Notes under the pieces: model-generated
Database searches by the model: none
Seen by the model: the letters and a program-made list of their open reading frames with translations, nothing else
Told to the model about the DNA's origin: nothing
In this document: in pieces, positions 18,879-29,016 of the stretch
Numbering within the stretch: position 1 is the stretch's first letter
Layout: every line of letters starts with the position of its first letter
Made by a program: the position numbers and the translations under genes
From: Nitrincola schmidtii
GTDB taxonomy: Bacteria; Pseudomonadota; Gammaproteobacteria; Pseudomonadales; Balneatricaceae
Reading direction: 5' to 3'
Assembly (NCBI RefSeq): GCF_008973715.1
Contig: NZ_WBOL01000019.1
Coordinates: forward strand, 1 to 44,261
DNA length: 44,261 nt

Positions 18879-20925
18879 GTCATTAACACGTATCTTGATA
18901 GTCGATGATGCAAACATCGAGCGTATGAAGCTTAAAGGTTACTTGGGTAAACGAGGTTTTGAAATCATTGAAGCCGCCAATGGCGCCGAGGGAGTAGATC
19001 AGTATATTAAGCAACATCCAGATCTGATCTTAATGGATGTCAATATGCCGGTGATGAACGGTTATGATGCGATACGGCAGATACGTCTACAAGAATCTAA
19101 AATGATGACGCCGATTTTAATCCTCACCGCAGATGATGATTTAGTGGCCATAGATCAGGCTTTTGAAGCGGGTGCCAATGACTTCTTCCCTAAGCCGATC
19201 AATTATCCACTGCTACACAAACGTATTCGCTATGCACTTAGAGATGCAGCGCGAGAGCGCGAACTAATGCGTATCACGGGGCTTCAGGAAACTGCGCGCA
19301 TTCTTGCAGGTCTTGCTTTCTGGGAAGTCGATATGAAGACACAGGAAATGCGCTGGTCTGATGATGCCAGTGATCTATTGCATTGGATTGATGAGCTTCC
19401 CAATAGCTTTGAAAGTGGTATGCAGATTATTCATCCAGATGATCGTCAGCGTATGATTCGTATCTTTGAGGATGCTGCAAAAACTGGAGCTAAGTTTGAA
19501 TTAGAGGTACGCTCACCAGCACAAAAACAAGATCATATTTTAAAAATTGTTGGTCAGCACAATATAGCACAGGGATTATTTGTTGGAGCTATACAAGATG
19601 TATCCTCACAACGCCGCCTTGAACATCAGGTCAACTATCTCGCCTTTCATGATGCAACGACAGGGCTGCCTAACCGAAAGCTTTTCCTGCGCGATTTAGA
19701 AGAAAGTATCGAGTTATCTACCAGAAATAAGTCACAAGTGATCGTTGGCGTTATTGAGCTCATTAGATTCCAACAGATTACCGAGACTTATGGCGTTGAT
19801 GTGGCTGATCAGCTTTTGATCAATTTGGTGTCCCAGCTTCGCAGTGAGCAATTACCCAATACCTTTATTGCGCGAATGGATGGAGGAGTGTTTGTATGGC
19901 GAACACTGCTTGATACGGATAACAATGATGAGCGTATTTCTGCAGAGATAAATTGGTGGCTAGCTCAGCTAAATCGCTCTTGGATGTTAGGAGATCGTGA
20001 AACCTATCTGACATTCACAGCCGGTGTTGCCATCGGACCTCGCCATAGTTCTTCGGCCAGTGAGCTGTTAGGTATGGCACATCGAACACAGCGACTGCAA
20101 AAGCCGACAGCCAATGTAACGCTTGGATTTTACACCGACAGTAAAGACGATGGTTTACAAAGTCGTTTACAAATGGAATCTGACTTAAGAATGGCGGTGA
20201 CTGAAAAGCAGTTTTATTTAGTTTACCAGCCGCAAATTGATTTAAGCAGTGATCGAGTGGTAGGCGTTGAGGCATTGTTACGTTGGCGTCATCCTCAAGG
20301 AGAGTCGGTGCCACCCTTTCGTTTCATTCCAATTCTCGAAGAGATGGGGTTGATTAGTGAGCTGGGAGACTGGATTCTAGAAGAAGCCTGTCGTCAACAA
20401 GTGGAATGGACGACAGAGGGCTATCCACTTCGCATGGGAGTTAACCTTTCCCCTATACAGTTTGACCAAGCTGATCTGCCTGCTCAAATCCAAGCAATTG
20501 TTATCAAGACAGCCATCGTTCCTCAGCAGCTTGAATTAGAGATAACAGAAAGCCTTGCAATGCATAACCCCGAGGCAACGATTGAGACGTTACATCAGCT
20601 CAGAGAGATGGGTTTCAAGATAGCAATCGATGATTTTGGTATCGGTTTTTCATCGCTGGAATATTTACTACGCTTCCCGATAGACACTTTAAAGATAGAT
20701 CGTGCTTTCGTAAAAGATATCACTCGAGGAAGAAGCGACCGCGCCATCGTGCGTGCGTTAACCTCACTGTGCCAAGGTCTTGGGCTGACCACTATTGCCG
20801 AAGGTGTTGAAACACAACGACAACGAGATTACATCGATGCTTTAGGTGCCACTGAAATACAGGGTTATTTGATTTCACCGCCTTTGGAGCCAAAGGCATT
20901 GATCAACTTGATTAAAAATTTATAA
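18871..20925 (+). CDS. REC-PAS-GGDEF(degenerate)-EAL response regulator
   Basis: Residues about 5-120 form a receiver (LIVDDANIER, LMDVNMPVMNGYD, lysine in FFPKPINY). A PAS-like region and a GGDEF fold without its motif (MDGGVFVW instead of GGDEF) follow. The complete EAL domain has VEALLRWRHP, LEITES, AIDDFGIGFSSLEYL and LKIDRAF. It is therefore probably a phosphorylation-controlled c-di-GMP phosphodiesterase. The frame is open to 18844, but the ATG at 18871 overlaps the upstream stop (ATGACTGA) and has AAAAGG 10 nt upstream, so this start is preferred. Confidence 0.9.
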   Translation: MTESLTRILIVDDANIERMKLKGYLGKRGFEIIEAANGAEGVDQYIKQHPDLILMDVNMPVMNGYDAIRQIRLQESKMMTPILILTADDDLVAIDQAFEAGANDFFPKPINYPLLHKRIRYALRDAARERELMRITGLQETARILAGLAFWEVDMKTQEMRWSDDASDLLHWIDELPNSFESGMQIIHPDDRQRMIRIFEDAAKTGAKFELEVRSPAQKQDHILKIVGQHNIAQGLFVGAIQDVSSQRRLEHQVNYLAFHDATTGLPNRKLFLRDLEESIELSTRNKSQVIVGVIELIRFQQITETYGVDVADQLLINLVSQLRSEQLPNTFIARMDGGVFVWRTLLDTDNNDERISAEINWWLAQLNRSWMLGDRETYLTFTAGVAIGPRHSSSASELLGMAHRTQRLQKPTANVTLGFYTDSKDDGLQSRLQMESDLRMAVTEKQFYLVYQPQIDLSSDRVVGVEALLRWRHPQGESVPPFRFIPILEEMGLISELGDWILEEACRQQVEWTTEGYPLRMGVNLSPIQFDQADLPAQIQAIVIKTAIVPQQLELEITESLAMHNPEATIETLHQLREMGFKIAIDDFGIGFSSLEYLLRFPIDTLKIDRAFVKDITRGRSDRAIVRALTSLCQGLGLTTIAEGVETQRQRDYIDALGATEIQGYLISPPLEPKALINLIKNL

Positions 20926-20945
20926 CTACCCTTTAGCTGCAAAGA

Positions 20946-20967
20946 AACCTGATGAGCAGGTTAGGAG
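20946..20967 (+). promoter_or_regulatory. Small hairpin beside the FIST gene ribosome-binding site
   Basis: AACCTG pairs with CAGGTT over a 5-nt loop, and AGGAG follows at once, 7 nt before the ATG at 20975. It lies in the only sizeable gap (49 bp) of the operon and could tune translation or mark a processing site. Confidence 0.25.
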
Positions 20968-20974
20968 CATAATA

Positions 20975-22120
20975 ATGAAAACTTTCTTTCTTGAAGATCC
21001 ATCCGTTGAAACGCTAAAGGCTCAGCTTGAGCAGCTAAAATCGCAACCAGACGTGTCTTCGATATTAGTATTTGCAGCGGATGACAATGGTTGGACGCCT
21101 GAGTTGGTGGATCCGATACTCTCAAGTGCAAACCTAACTGTCTTAGGTGGTATTTTCCCACAGGTGATTTATGAAGGTAAAAACTACACCCAAGGCACAG
21201 TGTTGGTCACGTTTCCGACTGCGTTGCAGTGGTCTGTCGTTGATCAATTAAGTAATCTTTCGGCCGATTTTGATACACCCTTGGCACATCTGGCTGATCA
21301 TTGGGATACCTTTGACGGCTCTGCAACTCACCTAGTTTTTGTCGATGGTCTGTCTACCTGTATTGCTACCTTTATTGAAGCCGTTTTTATGAACTTGGGA
21401 CTAGAGCAAAACTATCTCGGGGGCGGGGCAGGATCGCTATCCTTTGTGCAGAAGCCTTGCTTAATTACACCAAACGGATTAGTTCAAGATTCAGCTTTGC
21501 TCATACGTTTGCCATTGCTTAGTGGTATTGGTGTGTCGCATGGTTGGACACCCATCAGTGAACCGATGAAAGTAACTGAATCGAATAAAAATCATGTGAT
21601 CAGTTTAGACTGGAAGCCTGCCTTTGAAGTCTATCGTGCACTGGTTGAAAGTCATAGCGGTCAAACTTTTACTGACGATAACTTCTTTGATATTGCTAAG
21701 TCTTATCCTTTTGGTATCAGTAAATTAGATGCAGAGCTGATCGTTCGTGATCCCTTGATGTTAAAAGATACCACAGGTATGGTTTGCGTGGGTGAAGTCC
21801 CTGAAGGAAGCTTTGTTCGTATTTTAAACGGTACTCCTGAAAGTTTGATCAATGCAGCCTCTGAGGCAAGTGAGCGAGCCCAGCAGGCGTTTAATTCAGT
21901 ATCTAATGCTGCACCCAGTTTAGGTTGCTTCATCGACTGTATTTCACGTGTGTTATTCATGCAGGAGGGTATACTGGAGGAATTCAAACAAGTGTCGGGT
22001 GACTATACCCTCTTCGGTGCGCTTACTCTGGGCGAGATAGCAAACTCAGGTCAGGATTACCTTGAATTTTATAATAAAACCGCTGTGTTGGGCTTGTTAT
22101 CCTCGCCTACTGACAAGTAA
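20975..22120 (+). CDS. FIST domain sensor, NosP/VpsV-like
   Basis: The 381-aa cytoplasmic protein has an N-terminal FIST domain (YLGGGAGSLSF, about 147-157) and a C-terminal FIST_C domain (LGCFIDCISRVLFM, FGALTLGEIA, LEFYNKTAVLGL). FIST proteins next to hybrid kinases include Vibrio VpsV and the NosP haem proteins of Pseudomonas, Vibrio and Legionella, which bind nitric oxide and control the adjacent kinase. The neighbour 15 bp downstream is such a kinase (22136-24691), and two c-di-GMP enzymes flank the pair, so a NosP-type role is a good inference. Haem binding cannot be seen directly. AGGAG lies 7 nt before the ATG. Confidence 0.85.
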   Translation: MKTFFLEDPSVETLKAQLEQLKSQPDVSSILVFAADDNGWTPELVDPILSSANLTVLGGIFPQVIYEGKNYTQGTVLVTFPTALQWSVVDQLSNLSADFDTPLAHLADHWDTFDGSATHLVFVDGLSTCIATFIEAVFMNLGLEQNYLGGGAGSLSFVQKPCLITPNGLVQDSALLIRLPLLSGIGVSHGWTPISEPMKVTESNKNHVISLDWKPAFEVYRALVESHSGQTFTDDNFFDIAKSYPFGISKLDAELIVRDPLMLKDTTGMVCVGEVPEGSFVRILNGTPESLINAASEASERAQQAFNSVSNAAPSLGCFIDCISRVLFMQEGILEEFKQVSGDYTLFGALTLGEIANSGQDYLEFYNKTAVLGLLSSPTDK

Positions 22121-22135
22121 GAAGAGTCATTCAAT

Positions 22136-24691
22136 TTGAGCCAAGTCAACGAAACTGAACTACTGTACGAAATTGCTTTGTCGATTGGTAACAGTTTGCA
22201 TATGCAAGAAATGATGCGTCAGTGTTGTTCAACCATGATGCGTGTTCTAAATGCTAACGGTTGTGCAGTATTCAGTTTTGAACAAAGCAAGATGCAAGAT
22301 CAAGCAGGTCATGATATCTGCTCGATGGAATTGATATGGGAAAATGAACTGAGCTTACCGCGACGTTTTACCAAACAAGCTGACATTATAACCTTGATTG
22401 AGACAGCATCCTTTCCCGTTGATCGTATGCAGCTAAGTGCTTTTATGCAGCAGTTACCAAGAGTCTTTGAAGAAACAGGGTCCTATCGTTATCTGTTTTC
22501 ATTACCCGATTTTGGTGTGCTTTTATTACAAAAGGCGGATCAACCTCTCAGTGATGACTTAAAGGCGTCTCTTCAAAAACTCATGTCCAAGCTTGCCGGC
22601 GCAGCCTTAGCATGTCGCTATGAAGAAGCGCTGCAACAGCAAATACGTGCTGCTGAAGCCGCCAGTATTGCTAAAAGTCAGTTTCTTGCCAATATGAGCC
22701 ATGAAATTAGAACACCGATGAATGGTGTAATCGGTATGTTGGATCTGGTGTTAGAAACCCATTTAGATCGTGAACAACGTGAACATTTGGATCTGGCAAA
22801 ACTATCTGCTACGAATCTTCTTGAAATCATTAATCATATTTTGGATATATCCAAGATCGAAGCCGGTAAGCTAGATCTGCAAACGGAAGTTGTTGACCTG
22901 CTAGAGTTAGTAGGACTTTCTGTTAAAACGCTGGCTTCGAGAGCTTGGGCTAAGGGGCTGCAGATACATTACGACATTTCTGAAAATTTACCTCAATATG
23001 TTGAAGCTGATCCAAGTCGTTTGCGTCAAATTATTACTAACTTGGTGGGTAATTCGATCAAGTTTACTGAACAGGGTGAAGTGAAGCTTAGTGTCGCTTA
23101 TATCGATAAGACCGAAATACCGCACTTTCATTTTGTTGTTGAAGATACCGGTATAGGTATTCCTGATGATCGTTTACCCTATATCTTCAATCCATTTGAG
23201 CAAGTAGATGCTGCCACGAATCGGAAGTATGAAGGTACAGGATTGGGTTTATCTATTACCCGACAATTAGTCGAAATGATGGGAGGAACTGTTTCGGTTT
23301 CTAGCCGTCTCGGTGAAGGGTCTCGATTCGAATTTGATCTGCCACTAACCGTTGCACAATCCCCAGAAGAAGTTGGACGAGTCGATATAGATTTAGCTCA
23401 ACAAAAAGTTCTGTTGGTAGATGATGAACCGGTGAATCGACGAGTTATTTTCGCTATGCTGCAGAAAATTGGCGTGCAGGTTGACGTATGTGCTTCAGGC
23501 CCAGAGTCTATTTACATTGCTCAACAAGCTTTGCGCTCAGGAAAATCCTATGGGTTGATTTTAATGGATGCCTGGATGCCCGGTATGAGTGGTTATACCA
23601 CTGTTGAAAAGCTGCGTGATCAGGGTTTGTTGGAAAGTACACGTACACTGATTTTAACCTCATCAGCAGAATCGGGAGATGCTCAACGCTGTAAGAATCT
23701 GGGCATTGCCGGATACTTAACCAAGCCATTGACGCTATCGGAGTTAAGAAGAGCGTTGAAGGAACAATTGTGTCAGTTAGAGTATCAGCGACAACCAGTT
23801 ACATCTGGAAATGCCTATGATGTTTTACAAGGTATTACTGTATTACTGGCTGAGGACAATCCCATTAACCAACGAGTAGCCATGAAGCTTTTGGAAAAGA
23901 AAAATGTTTCCGTGATCTTGGCTCACAACGGATTAGAAGCTCTACAACTTTTTAAAAGTCAGTCGTTTGACTTGGTACTGATGGATCTCATGATGCCAGA
24001 GATGGATGGTCTTGAAGCGACAAAGCAAATTCGTGATTTTGAATCATCGCATTCATCAGTTAAAGTGCCTATCCTTGCCATGACAGCGAATGCTATGCAG
24101 GGTGATAAAGAGCGATGCTTAGCTGCAGGTATGGATGGGTATGTCTCTAAACCTATCAGACCTGATTTACTTTTTAGTGAAATGAGTAAAATGGTTACCC
24201 AGTACGGTAAATCAACCATTAATGATAGTCAGCAAGGTAACCCATCATTGGATGAGATGATGATAGCCTTGTCGTTAGATAAAGATACAGATCAAATTGA
24301 GTCGACAACTAGCGCTGAAGTTCTTTTTCAGCCAGAAATAGGAAGCGTTATGTCCACAAATGATATGCCATTGTACAATTGGGAAGAATCACTTGAGATG
24401 ATCGGTGGTGAAGAAGAATTATTGTTATCAGTATTAGAGATGTTTCTTCATGAAGTCCCTGAGTATATGGCGAATTTAACTCAAGAATTAGAGCAGTCGG
24501 ATTACATGAGTGCCGCTCGTACGGCACACACCTTGAAAGGGTTGCTAGCCACTTTCTGTGCCGGTCAAGCCACGACGGCAGCCTTAAATCTAGAGCAAGC
24601 AGCCAAGAAACAGCAAGATTGCTCTGACTTAATGCATGAACTAGAAGATGCTATCAATCAATTACTTCCTCAGCTTCAGCAAAGGTTGTAG
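22136..24691 (+). CDS. Hybrid histidine kinase with two receivers and a C-terminal Hpt
   Basis: The 851-aa protein has a GAF-like N-terminal region (about 5-165), HisKA (His189 in [11 protein letters not shown]), HATPase with GTGLGLS, REC1 ([14 protein letters not shown]), REC2 ([15 protein letters not shown]) and an Hpt domain with His798 in [11 protein letters not shown]. It has no membrane segment. The layout resembles VpsS and NahK-type kinases that work with a FIST partner, which here is the gene just upstream. The Hpt can feed receivers elsewhere in the operon. The start is a TTG with AAGAAGAG about 9 nt upstream; no ATG lies near. Confidence 0.92.
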   Translation: MSQVNETELLYEIALSIGNSLHMQEMMRQCCSTMMRVLNANGCAVFSFEQSKMQDQAGHDICSMELIWENELSLPRRFTKQADIITLIETASFPVDRMQLSAFMQQLPRVFEETGSYRYLFSLPDFGVLLLQKADQPLSDDLKASLQKLMSKLAGAALACRYEEALQQQIRAAEAASIAKSQFLANMSHEIRTPMNGVIGMLDLVLETHLDREQREHLDLAKLSATNLLEIINHILDISKIEAGKLDLQTEVVDLLELVGLSVKTLASRAWAKGLQIHYDISENLPQYVEADPSRLRQIITNLVGNSIKFTEQGEVKLSVAYIDKTEIPHFHFVVEDTGIGIPDDRLPYIFNPFEQVDAATNRKYEGTGLGLSITRQLVEMMGGTVSVSSRLGEGSRFEFDLPLTVAQSPEEVGRVDIDLAQQKVLLVDDEPVNRRVIFAMLQKIGVQVDVCASGPESIYIAQQALRSGKSYGLILMDAWMPGMSGYTTVEKLRDQGLLESTRTLILTSSAESGDAQRCKNLGIAGYLTKPLTLSELRRALKEQLCQLEYQRQPVTSGNAYDVLQGITVLLAEDNPINQRVAMKLLEKKNVSVILAHNGLEALQLFKSQSFDLVLMDLMMPEMDGLEATKQIRDFESSHSSVKVPILAMTANAMQGDKERCLAAGMDGYVSKPIRPDLLFSEMSKMVTQYGKSTINDSQQGNPSLDEMMIALSLDKDTDQIESTTSAEVLFQPEIGSVMSTNDMPLYNWEESLEMIGGEEELLLSVLEMFLHEVPEYMANLTQELEQSDYMSAARTAHTLKGLLATFCAGQATTAALNLEQAAKKQQDCSDLMHELEDAINQLLPQLQQRL

Positions 24692-24714
24692 TATCCCGTT
24701 TAAGAGGGTTTACT

Positions 24715-27561
24715 TTGCGTGTTTTAAATTTTTCAGTTGCTATCATTGCACTTGCTATATGTTACGCAGGCGCAGGGCTGTTAGTGGCAGGTTCAGGACT
24801 TCATGATCAAATAGTCCCGTTATGGGTTCCCACCGGTATAGGTTTAGCTGCCGTATTACGATTTGGTTTTCCGGTTGTCCCTGGCGTTTTTCTGGGAAGC
24901 GTGCTGTTCAATCTTTGGCTTCCCTATAGTTTTCAAAATAGCTTACCGTTTAACGTTATTCTGACAGCGTTATGTATTGCAGTTGGTGCAACGCTTCATG
25001 CTGTTGTGGCAAGTGCTTTGATCAAGCGCTACAGAGCCAACCCGTTAAGGCCTCAAAATGTTCAAGGGTTGTTAAAATTTATCCTGTTTGCTGGATTTTT
25101 AACCTGCATCATCAGTGCCACGATTGGTAGTTCAGCTATTTATCTGCTATCAGACAATCAGGGCAGTGCTGGTTTCTTAAATGACTGGTTAAGCTGGTGG
25201 ATGGGTGATACCTTCGGTGCGATTTTGGTAACCCCGTTATTGTTGGCATGCTTTGAACTATTTGAAAAACATCGGCCTAAACGTCAATTACGACTGATAT
25301 TGCAACTCTCGATGGTGATTTTCATCGTACTGATGATCAATCAGTTGTTTCTCGCACATCTATCACAACAGTTTAAGCGAAGTTTTGAGCAAGATGTAAA
25401 AGTACTCGACTCACAGCTTCAAGCCATTATTCAGCAAAACTTAGCCGATTTATCTCATTTAGGTCAGGCCTTTTCAGGACCTATTGATCCAAATCCAGCA
25501 GAATTTAGGGCGATGGTGTTAGAAATCCAACAACGCAATCCCTCGGTGTTAGCCTATTCATGGGATCCGGTTGTATTGCCTAATGAGCTAGAGGTCTTTG
25601 AAGCAAAAACGCAGCAGCTTCTCAACGAACCTAATTTCAAAGTCTATGGCGCGTCACTTTATCCTGATGACCCACTGATTCCAGTCCAGTTTGTAGAACC
25701 CATAGAATACAACCGTCCTGCACTTGGCTTTAATCTTCTATCGATTGAAGACCGCCGGCGCTGGGTTATTAAGGCGCAAGAACAAGGTCGTCCGATTGCC
25801 ACGCAAATACTGAATCTTACCCAAGCTCCGGATGAGCCTGGGATGTTAATTCTTCATCCAGTGTATACCTTACTTGATCAAGACAATCCTTTAATGGGCA
25901 ATAAGCAGTTAACAGGGTTTATGGTCGGAGTCTTCACCGTTGAACGAATGTTCAATGCGGCTCTTGAACAAGCAGGTATAGAGTACATTACCTTTAGATT
26001 ATTTGAATCAGGACTTGGCGAGCACTTCTACAGCAATCAATATTCTGGTTTAGGAAAAAATACCCTCAGCACAGAGTTTGAAATTGGTATTGCCCAGCAA
26101 GTCTGGAATATTCAAGCGGAAGCAGGTTCTACCTATTTTTCAATGAACCAAGCCAGTAATGCTCAATTGATGCAAACACTGCTGGTATTAGTCGGTTGTA
26201 TGGGCAGCTTGTTAGTTTTAAGTATGCATGATCGCGAACGCTTGCTGACGGATCTTGTGAATCGTCAAACGCAAACTTTAGCTCATCAAGCACGACACGA
26301 TATGCTAACGGGACTTCCCAATCGCTATATGTTAATGGAAACCGTATCACAGCATATTGATCAAAAAGATAAGCAACCTTTCAGTTTACTGTTTATCGAC
26401 CTCGATAGATTCAAAATGATTAATGATAGTTTGGGTCATCAGATAGGGGATAAGCTGTTACAAAGTATGTCTTTAAATCTTTCTCGACGATTAGTTGAAG
26501 ATTCTGAATTGTTCCGAACCGGTGGTGATGAGTTCATTCTGATGGTTAAAGGGGATGTACAACGCGGTGCTGATGAAGCTGACCGGTTTCTTAACCTATG
26601 CACGATTCCATTACAAATAGATGGCCACAAGCTACAAATGACCTGCAGTATCGGGATCAGTCACTATCCTGACCAAGCAGAAGATTTAGACACTCTAATC
26701 AAATTTGCCGACACCGCTATGTACAAAGCGAAGGCACAGGGGAAAAACTGTTCTGAAGTTTACAGCACAGAATTGACCGAAGAGGCGTTAAACTCTTTCC
26801 AGTTAGAGCAAGACTTACGCATTGCCATCCATTCACACCAACTGGTTTTACATTTTCAACCTCAGTATTCGCTTAAAAATGGTGACGTCTGTGGCTTAGA
26901 AGTACTGGTGCGTTGGCAACATCCAGAAAAGGGATTGATGCTGCCAGGCAAGTTTATCGCGTTAGCTGAAGAAACCAATTTGATCGTGCCTCTAGGTTGG
27001 CAAGTGATTGAAATGGCATGTGAACAGATTGTCATTTGGCAAGAGCAAGGCTTAATGGTGCCTCCGGTTGCGGTCAATATCTCACCCAAGCAATTGCTAG
27101 AAGCTGATTTTATAGAGCATATTAATGCTATTTTAGACCGCTTTGGTATTGCTCATGGTCAGTTAGAGTTAGAGATAACCGAGGGCTTGATCATGCAAGA
27201 TCCTGACTACACCATTCAGAAGCTCAATCTATTAAGAGAAGCGGGCTACCGACTAGCGATAGATGATTTTGGTATTGGTTACTCTTCTTTAAATCGACTT
27301 AAACAACTTCCTTTGGATAGGTTGAAAATAGACTATAGCTTTACCAGAGATATTGGTACCAATCCTAGAGATGAAGCAATTATCCTGACCGTTATTGCCT
27401 TAGGAAAAAGCCTAAATATCGAAGTGCTAGCAGAAGGCGTTGAAACAGAAGAACAGCGACGTTTCCTAAAAGCCAGTGGCTGCGATAGTGTGCAAGGCTT
27501 CCTGTTGGGTTACCCTTTACCCAATCAGGAAGTCCTATATTTACGCAAACAAAGTGCCTAA
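24715..27561 (+). CDS. MASE1-CHASE-GGDEF-EAL membrane protein
   Basis: The first 215 residues hold several membrane helices with the MASE1 pattern (VPLWVPTGIGLAAVLRFG near the start). A CHASE-type extracytoplasmic domain (about 215-440) and a further helix (about 492-510) follow. The GGDEF domain has an intact motif at 603-607, but the I-site position reads VEDS instead of RxxD, so product inhibition is probably lost. The EAL domain starts EVLVRW (EVL for EAL) but keeps LEITEG, AIDDFGIGYSSL and LKIDYSF. TTG start with AAGAGGG 6 nt upstream. It is the last gene of the operon and overlaps the exchanger gene tail-to-tail by 4 bp. Confidence 0.92.
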   Translation: MRVLNFSVAIIALAICYAGAGLLVAGSGLHDQIVPLWVPTGIGLAAVLRFGFPVVPGVFLGSVLFNLWLPYSFQNSLPFNVILTALCIAVGATLHAVVASALIKRYRANPLRPQNVQGLLKFILFAGFLTCIISATIGSSAIYLLSDNQGSAGFLNDWLSWWMGDTFGAILVTPLLLACFELFEKHRPKRQLRLILQLSMVIFIVLMINQLFLAHLSQQFKRSFEQDVKVLDSQLQAIIQQNLADLSHLGQAFSGPIDPNPAEFRAMVLEIQQRNPSVLAYSWDPVVLPNELEVFEAKTQQLLNEPNFKVYGASLYPDDPLIPVQFVEPIEYNRPALGFNLLSIEDRRRWVIKAQEQGRPIATQILNLTQAPDEPGMLILHPVYTLLDQDNPLMGNKQLTGFMVGVFTVERMFNAALEQAGIEYITFRLFESGLGEHFYSNQYSGLGKNTLSTEFEIGIAQQVWNIQAEAGSTYFSMNQASNAQLMQTLLVLVGCMGSLLVLSMHDRERLLTDLVNRQTQTLAHQARHDMLTGLPNRYMLMETVSQHIDQKDKQPFSLLFIDLDRFKMINDSLGHQIGDKLLQSMSLNLSRRLVEDSELFRTGGDEFILMVKGDVQRGADEADRFLNLCTIPLQIDGHKLQMTCSIGISHYPDQAEDLDTLIKFADTAMYKAKAQGKNCSEVYSTELTEEALNSFQLEQDLRIAIHSHQLVLHFQPQYSLKNGDVCGLEVLVRWQHPEKGLMLPGKFIALAEETNLIVPLGWQVIEMACEQIVIWQEQGLMVPPVAVNISPKQLLEADFIEHINAILDRFGIAHGQLELEITEGLIMQDPDYTIQKLNLLREAGYRLAIDDFGIGYSSLNRLKQLPLDRLKIDYSFTRDIGTNPRDEAIILTVIALGKSLNIEVLAEGVETEEQRRFLKASGCDSVQGFLLGYPLPNQEVLYLRKQSA

Positions 27562-28544
27562 ACGATTCCGGCGGTCCGAGTGAGGGTTAACAGTAAATAG
27601 CTGGTATAACCGATAAAAGCGCAGAGTAAAATACCGCCTTCGATGCGGTTAATACGTCCTAATCGACCTCTAAAACCATAACCCATTACGAATAAGGCTG
27701 CCGTTAATGCAGCCATTACAGGCCAGTCTCGAGTTAGCAACTCTGGGTCAACATTCAATGGATGAATAAGGCCTGCTAGACCCACGACAGCAAGGGTATT
27801 GAATAGGTTTGAGCCAATCACGTTACCTAAGGCTAAATCATGCTCGCCTTTTTTAATTGAAGCAAAGGCGGACGCTAGCTCAGGTAAAGAGGTGCCTATT
27901 GCCACAACGGTTAAACCGATAATAAGGTCACTGACTCCCAGCGATGTCGCAATTTCAACTGCACCCCATACCAGTGCTCTAGAGCTGACAATTAATAAGG
28001 CTAAACCAATCACTAACCAGATAATTGCTTGTTTCATGCTCATTTGGTCAGGATCAACAACATCATCCGTTGTGCCAACAATGGGTTCAGCTCGGCCCTT
28101 GAATCCTTCTCTAATGCTCCAAGCCATGACACCAGTGAAGACCACGAGCATAATTCCCGCGTCCAAACGCGAGATTTGACCATTGATTAACAGTAGACCA
28201 GATAGCAGAGTGATTGCCGCTAAAATGGGTAGTTCTTTTCTTAAGACAGAAGCTTTCACCGCGATAGGACTCAGCAAAGCGGTAAGTCCTAAAATCAAAC
28301 CTATGTTAGCAATGTTTGATCCATAGCCATTACCAAGAGCTAGTCCAGGATTTCCTTGAGAGGCCGCCAGAGCAGAAATAAACAACTCAGGCGCCGATGT
28401 ACCGAAGCCGATAATTACCATGCCGATCAATAAAGGTGGCATGCCTAAATAATATGCAGTTGCAGCAGCACCGTCGATAAACCGATCAGCACTCCAAACC
28501 AGTAACGCTAAGCCCAGCACAATAGCGACTAAGGCAAGTAACAT
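27558..28544 (-). CDS. CaCA family sodium/calcium antiporter, YrbG-like
   Basis: The 328-aa protein has about ten membrane helices and the two inverted alpha repeats of the family: GFGTSAPELFIS with GNGYGSNIANIGLILG (about 46-90), and AIGTSLPELASA with GNVIGSNLFNTLAVVG (about 215-255). It exchanges cations, probably Na for Ca, across the inner membrane. It is a single gene convergent with the signalling operon; the 3' ends overlap by 4 bp and no terminator lies between them. Confidence 0.92.
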   Translation of the reverse strand: MLLALVAIVLGLALLVWSADRFIDGAAATAYYLGMPPLLIGMVIIGFGTSAPELFISALAASQGNPGLALGNGYGSNIANIGLILGLTALLSPIAVKASVLRKELPILAAITLLSGLLLINGQISRLDAGIMLVVFTGVMAWSIREGFKGRAEPIVGTTDDVVDPDQMSMKQAIIWLVIGLALLIVSSRALVWGAVEIATSLGVSDLIIGLTVVAIGTSLPELASAFASIKKGEHDLALGNVIGSNLFNTLAVVGLAGLIHPLNVDPELLTRDWPVMAALTAALFVMGYGFRGRLGRINRIEGGILLCAFIGYTSYLLLTLTRTAGIV

Positions 28545-28671
28545 GATGTCGTCTCCGAAAAGATAGAAAAGTTTTGGTAAGTCTTAGAGGATTGGTTTAC
28601 AAGATTCGAATGTATCCCAGATGAAAACACTAAACGGCGTTGATTATAACGGATAATACCCAGTTTTCCTC

Positions 28672-28699
28672 TTGTGATTTAAGGTAAGTCTGTTAATAT
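28672..28699 (+). promoter_or_regulatory. Promoter of tRNA-Ser
   Basis: TTGTGA (28672-28677) and TAATAT (28694-28699) are separated by 16 bp. The predicted start is about 10 nt before the tRNA. Confidence 0.55.
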
Positions 28700-28716
28700 A
28701 CGCGCCTCTACAAAAC

Positions 28717-28804
28717 GGTCAGGTGTCCGAGTGGTCGAAGGAGCACGCCTGGAAAGTGTGTATACGGCAACGTATCGAGGGTTCGAATCCCTCCCTGACC
28801 GCCA
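28717..28804 (+). tRNA. serX: tRNA-Ser (anticodon GGA)
   Basis: The acceptor stem GGTCAGG pairs with CCTGACC, with an encoded G-CCA end. The anticodon GGA (28751-28753) sits in the loop CTGGAAA on a stem CACGC/GTGTG. A variable arm (TATACGGCAACGTATC) marks a class II serine tRNA, and the TTCGAAT T-loop is present. It decodes UCC/UCU. Its last 14 bases are the integration core of island 1 and the gene remains complete. The symbol serX is used by analogy with the E. coli GGA gene. Confidence 0.95.
28791..28804 (+). repeat. attL core of island 1
   Basis: CTCCCTGACCGCCA at the tRNA 3' end is repeated exactly at 37850-37863. The integrase gene follows 212 bp downstream. Confidence 0.85.
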
Positions 28805-28918
28805 TCAACCATTCCAATCATGTTTTTCCCAGTCTCACAAAATTCTCAACCCCTTGTAAACACTAGGCCTCAAGCCTATATTTGATCTTATCTTATCCCA
28901 TCATTTCTTTTTAATTAC

Positions 28919-28988
28919 TGGGGCAAGACTTAGAGGAAGTGGGGCAAAGAATGGGGCATGACCCCAAAACTCTGAAATTCATGCCCCA
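28919..28988 (+). repeat. Integrase arm-type or Xis sites on the attL side
   Basis: TGGGGCAA occurs at 28919-28926 and 28940-28947, and TGGGGCAT at 28952-28959. A 10-bp inverted repeat TGGGGCATGA (28952-28961) / TCATGCCCCA (28979-28988) follows. The same octamer occurs twice at 37767-37786 near attR. Such repeats on both arms are typical binding sites of tyrosine integrases. The inverted pair lies 28 bp before the integrase start and could also be an autoregulatory operator. Confidence 0.6.
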
Positions 28989-29016
28989 CTTGTCAGATCA
29001 AGCATAGGGGAATGGC

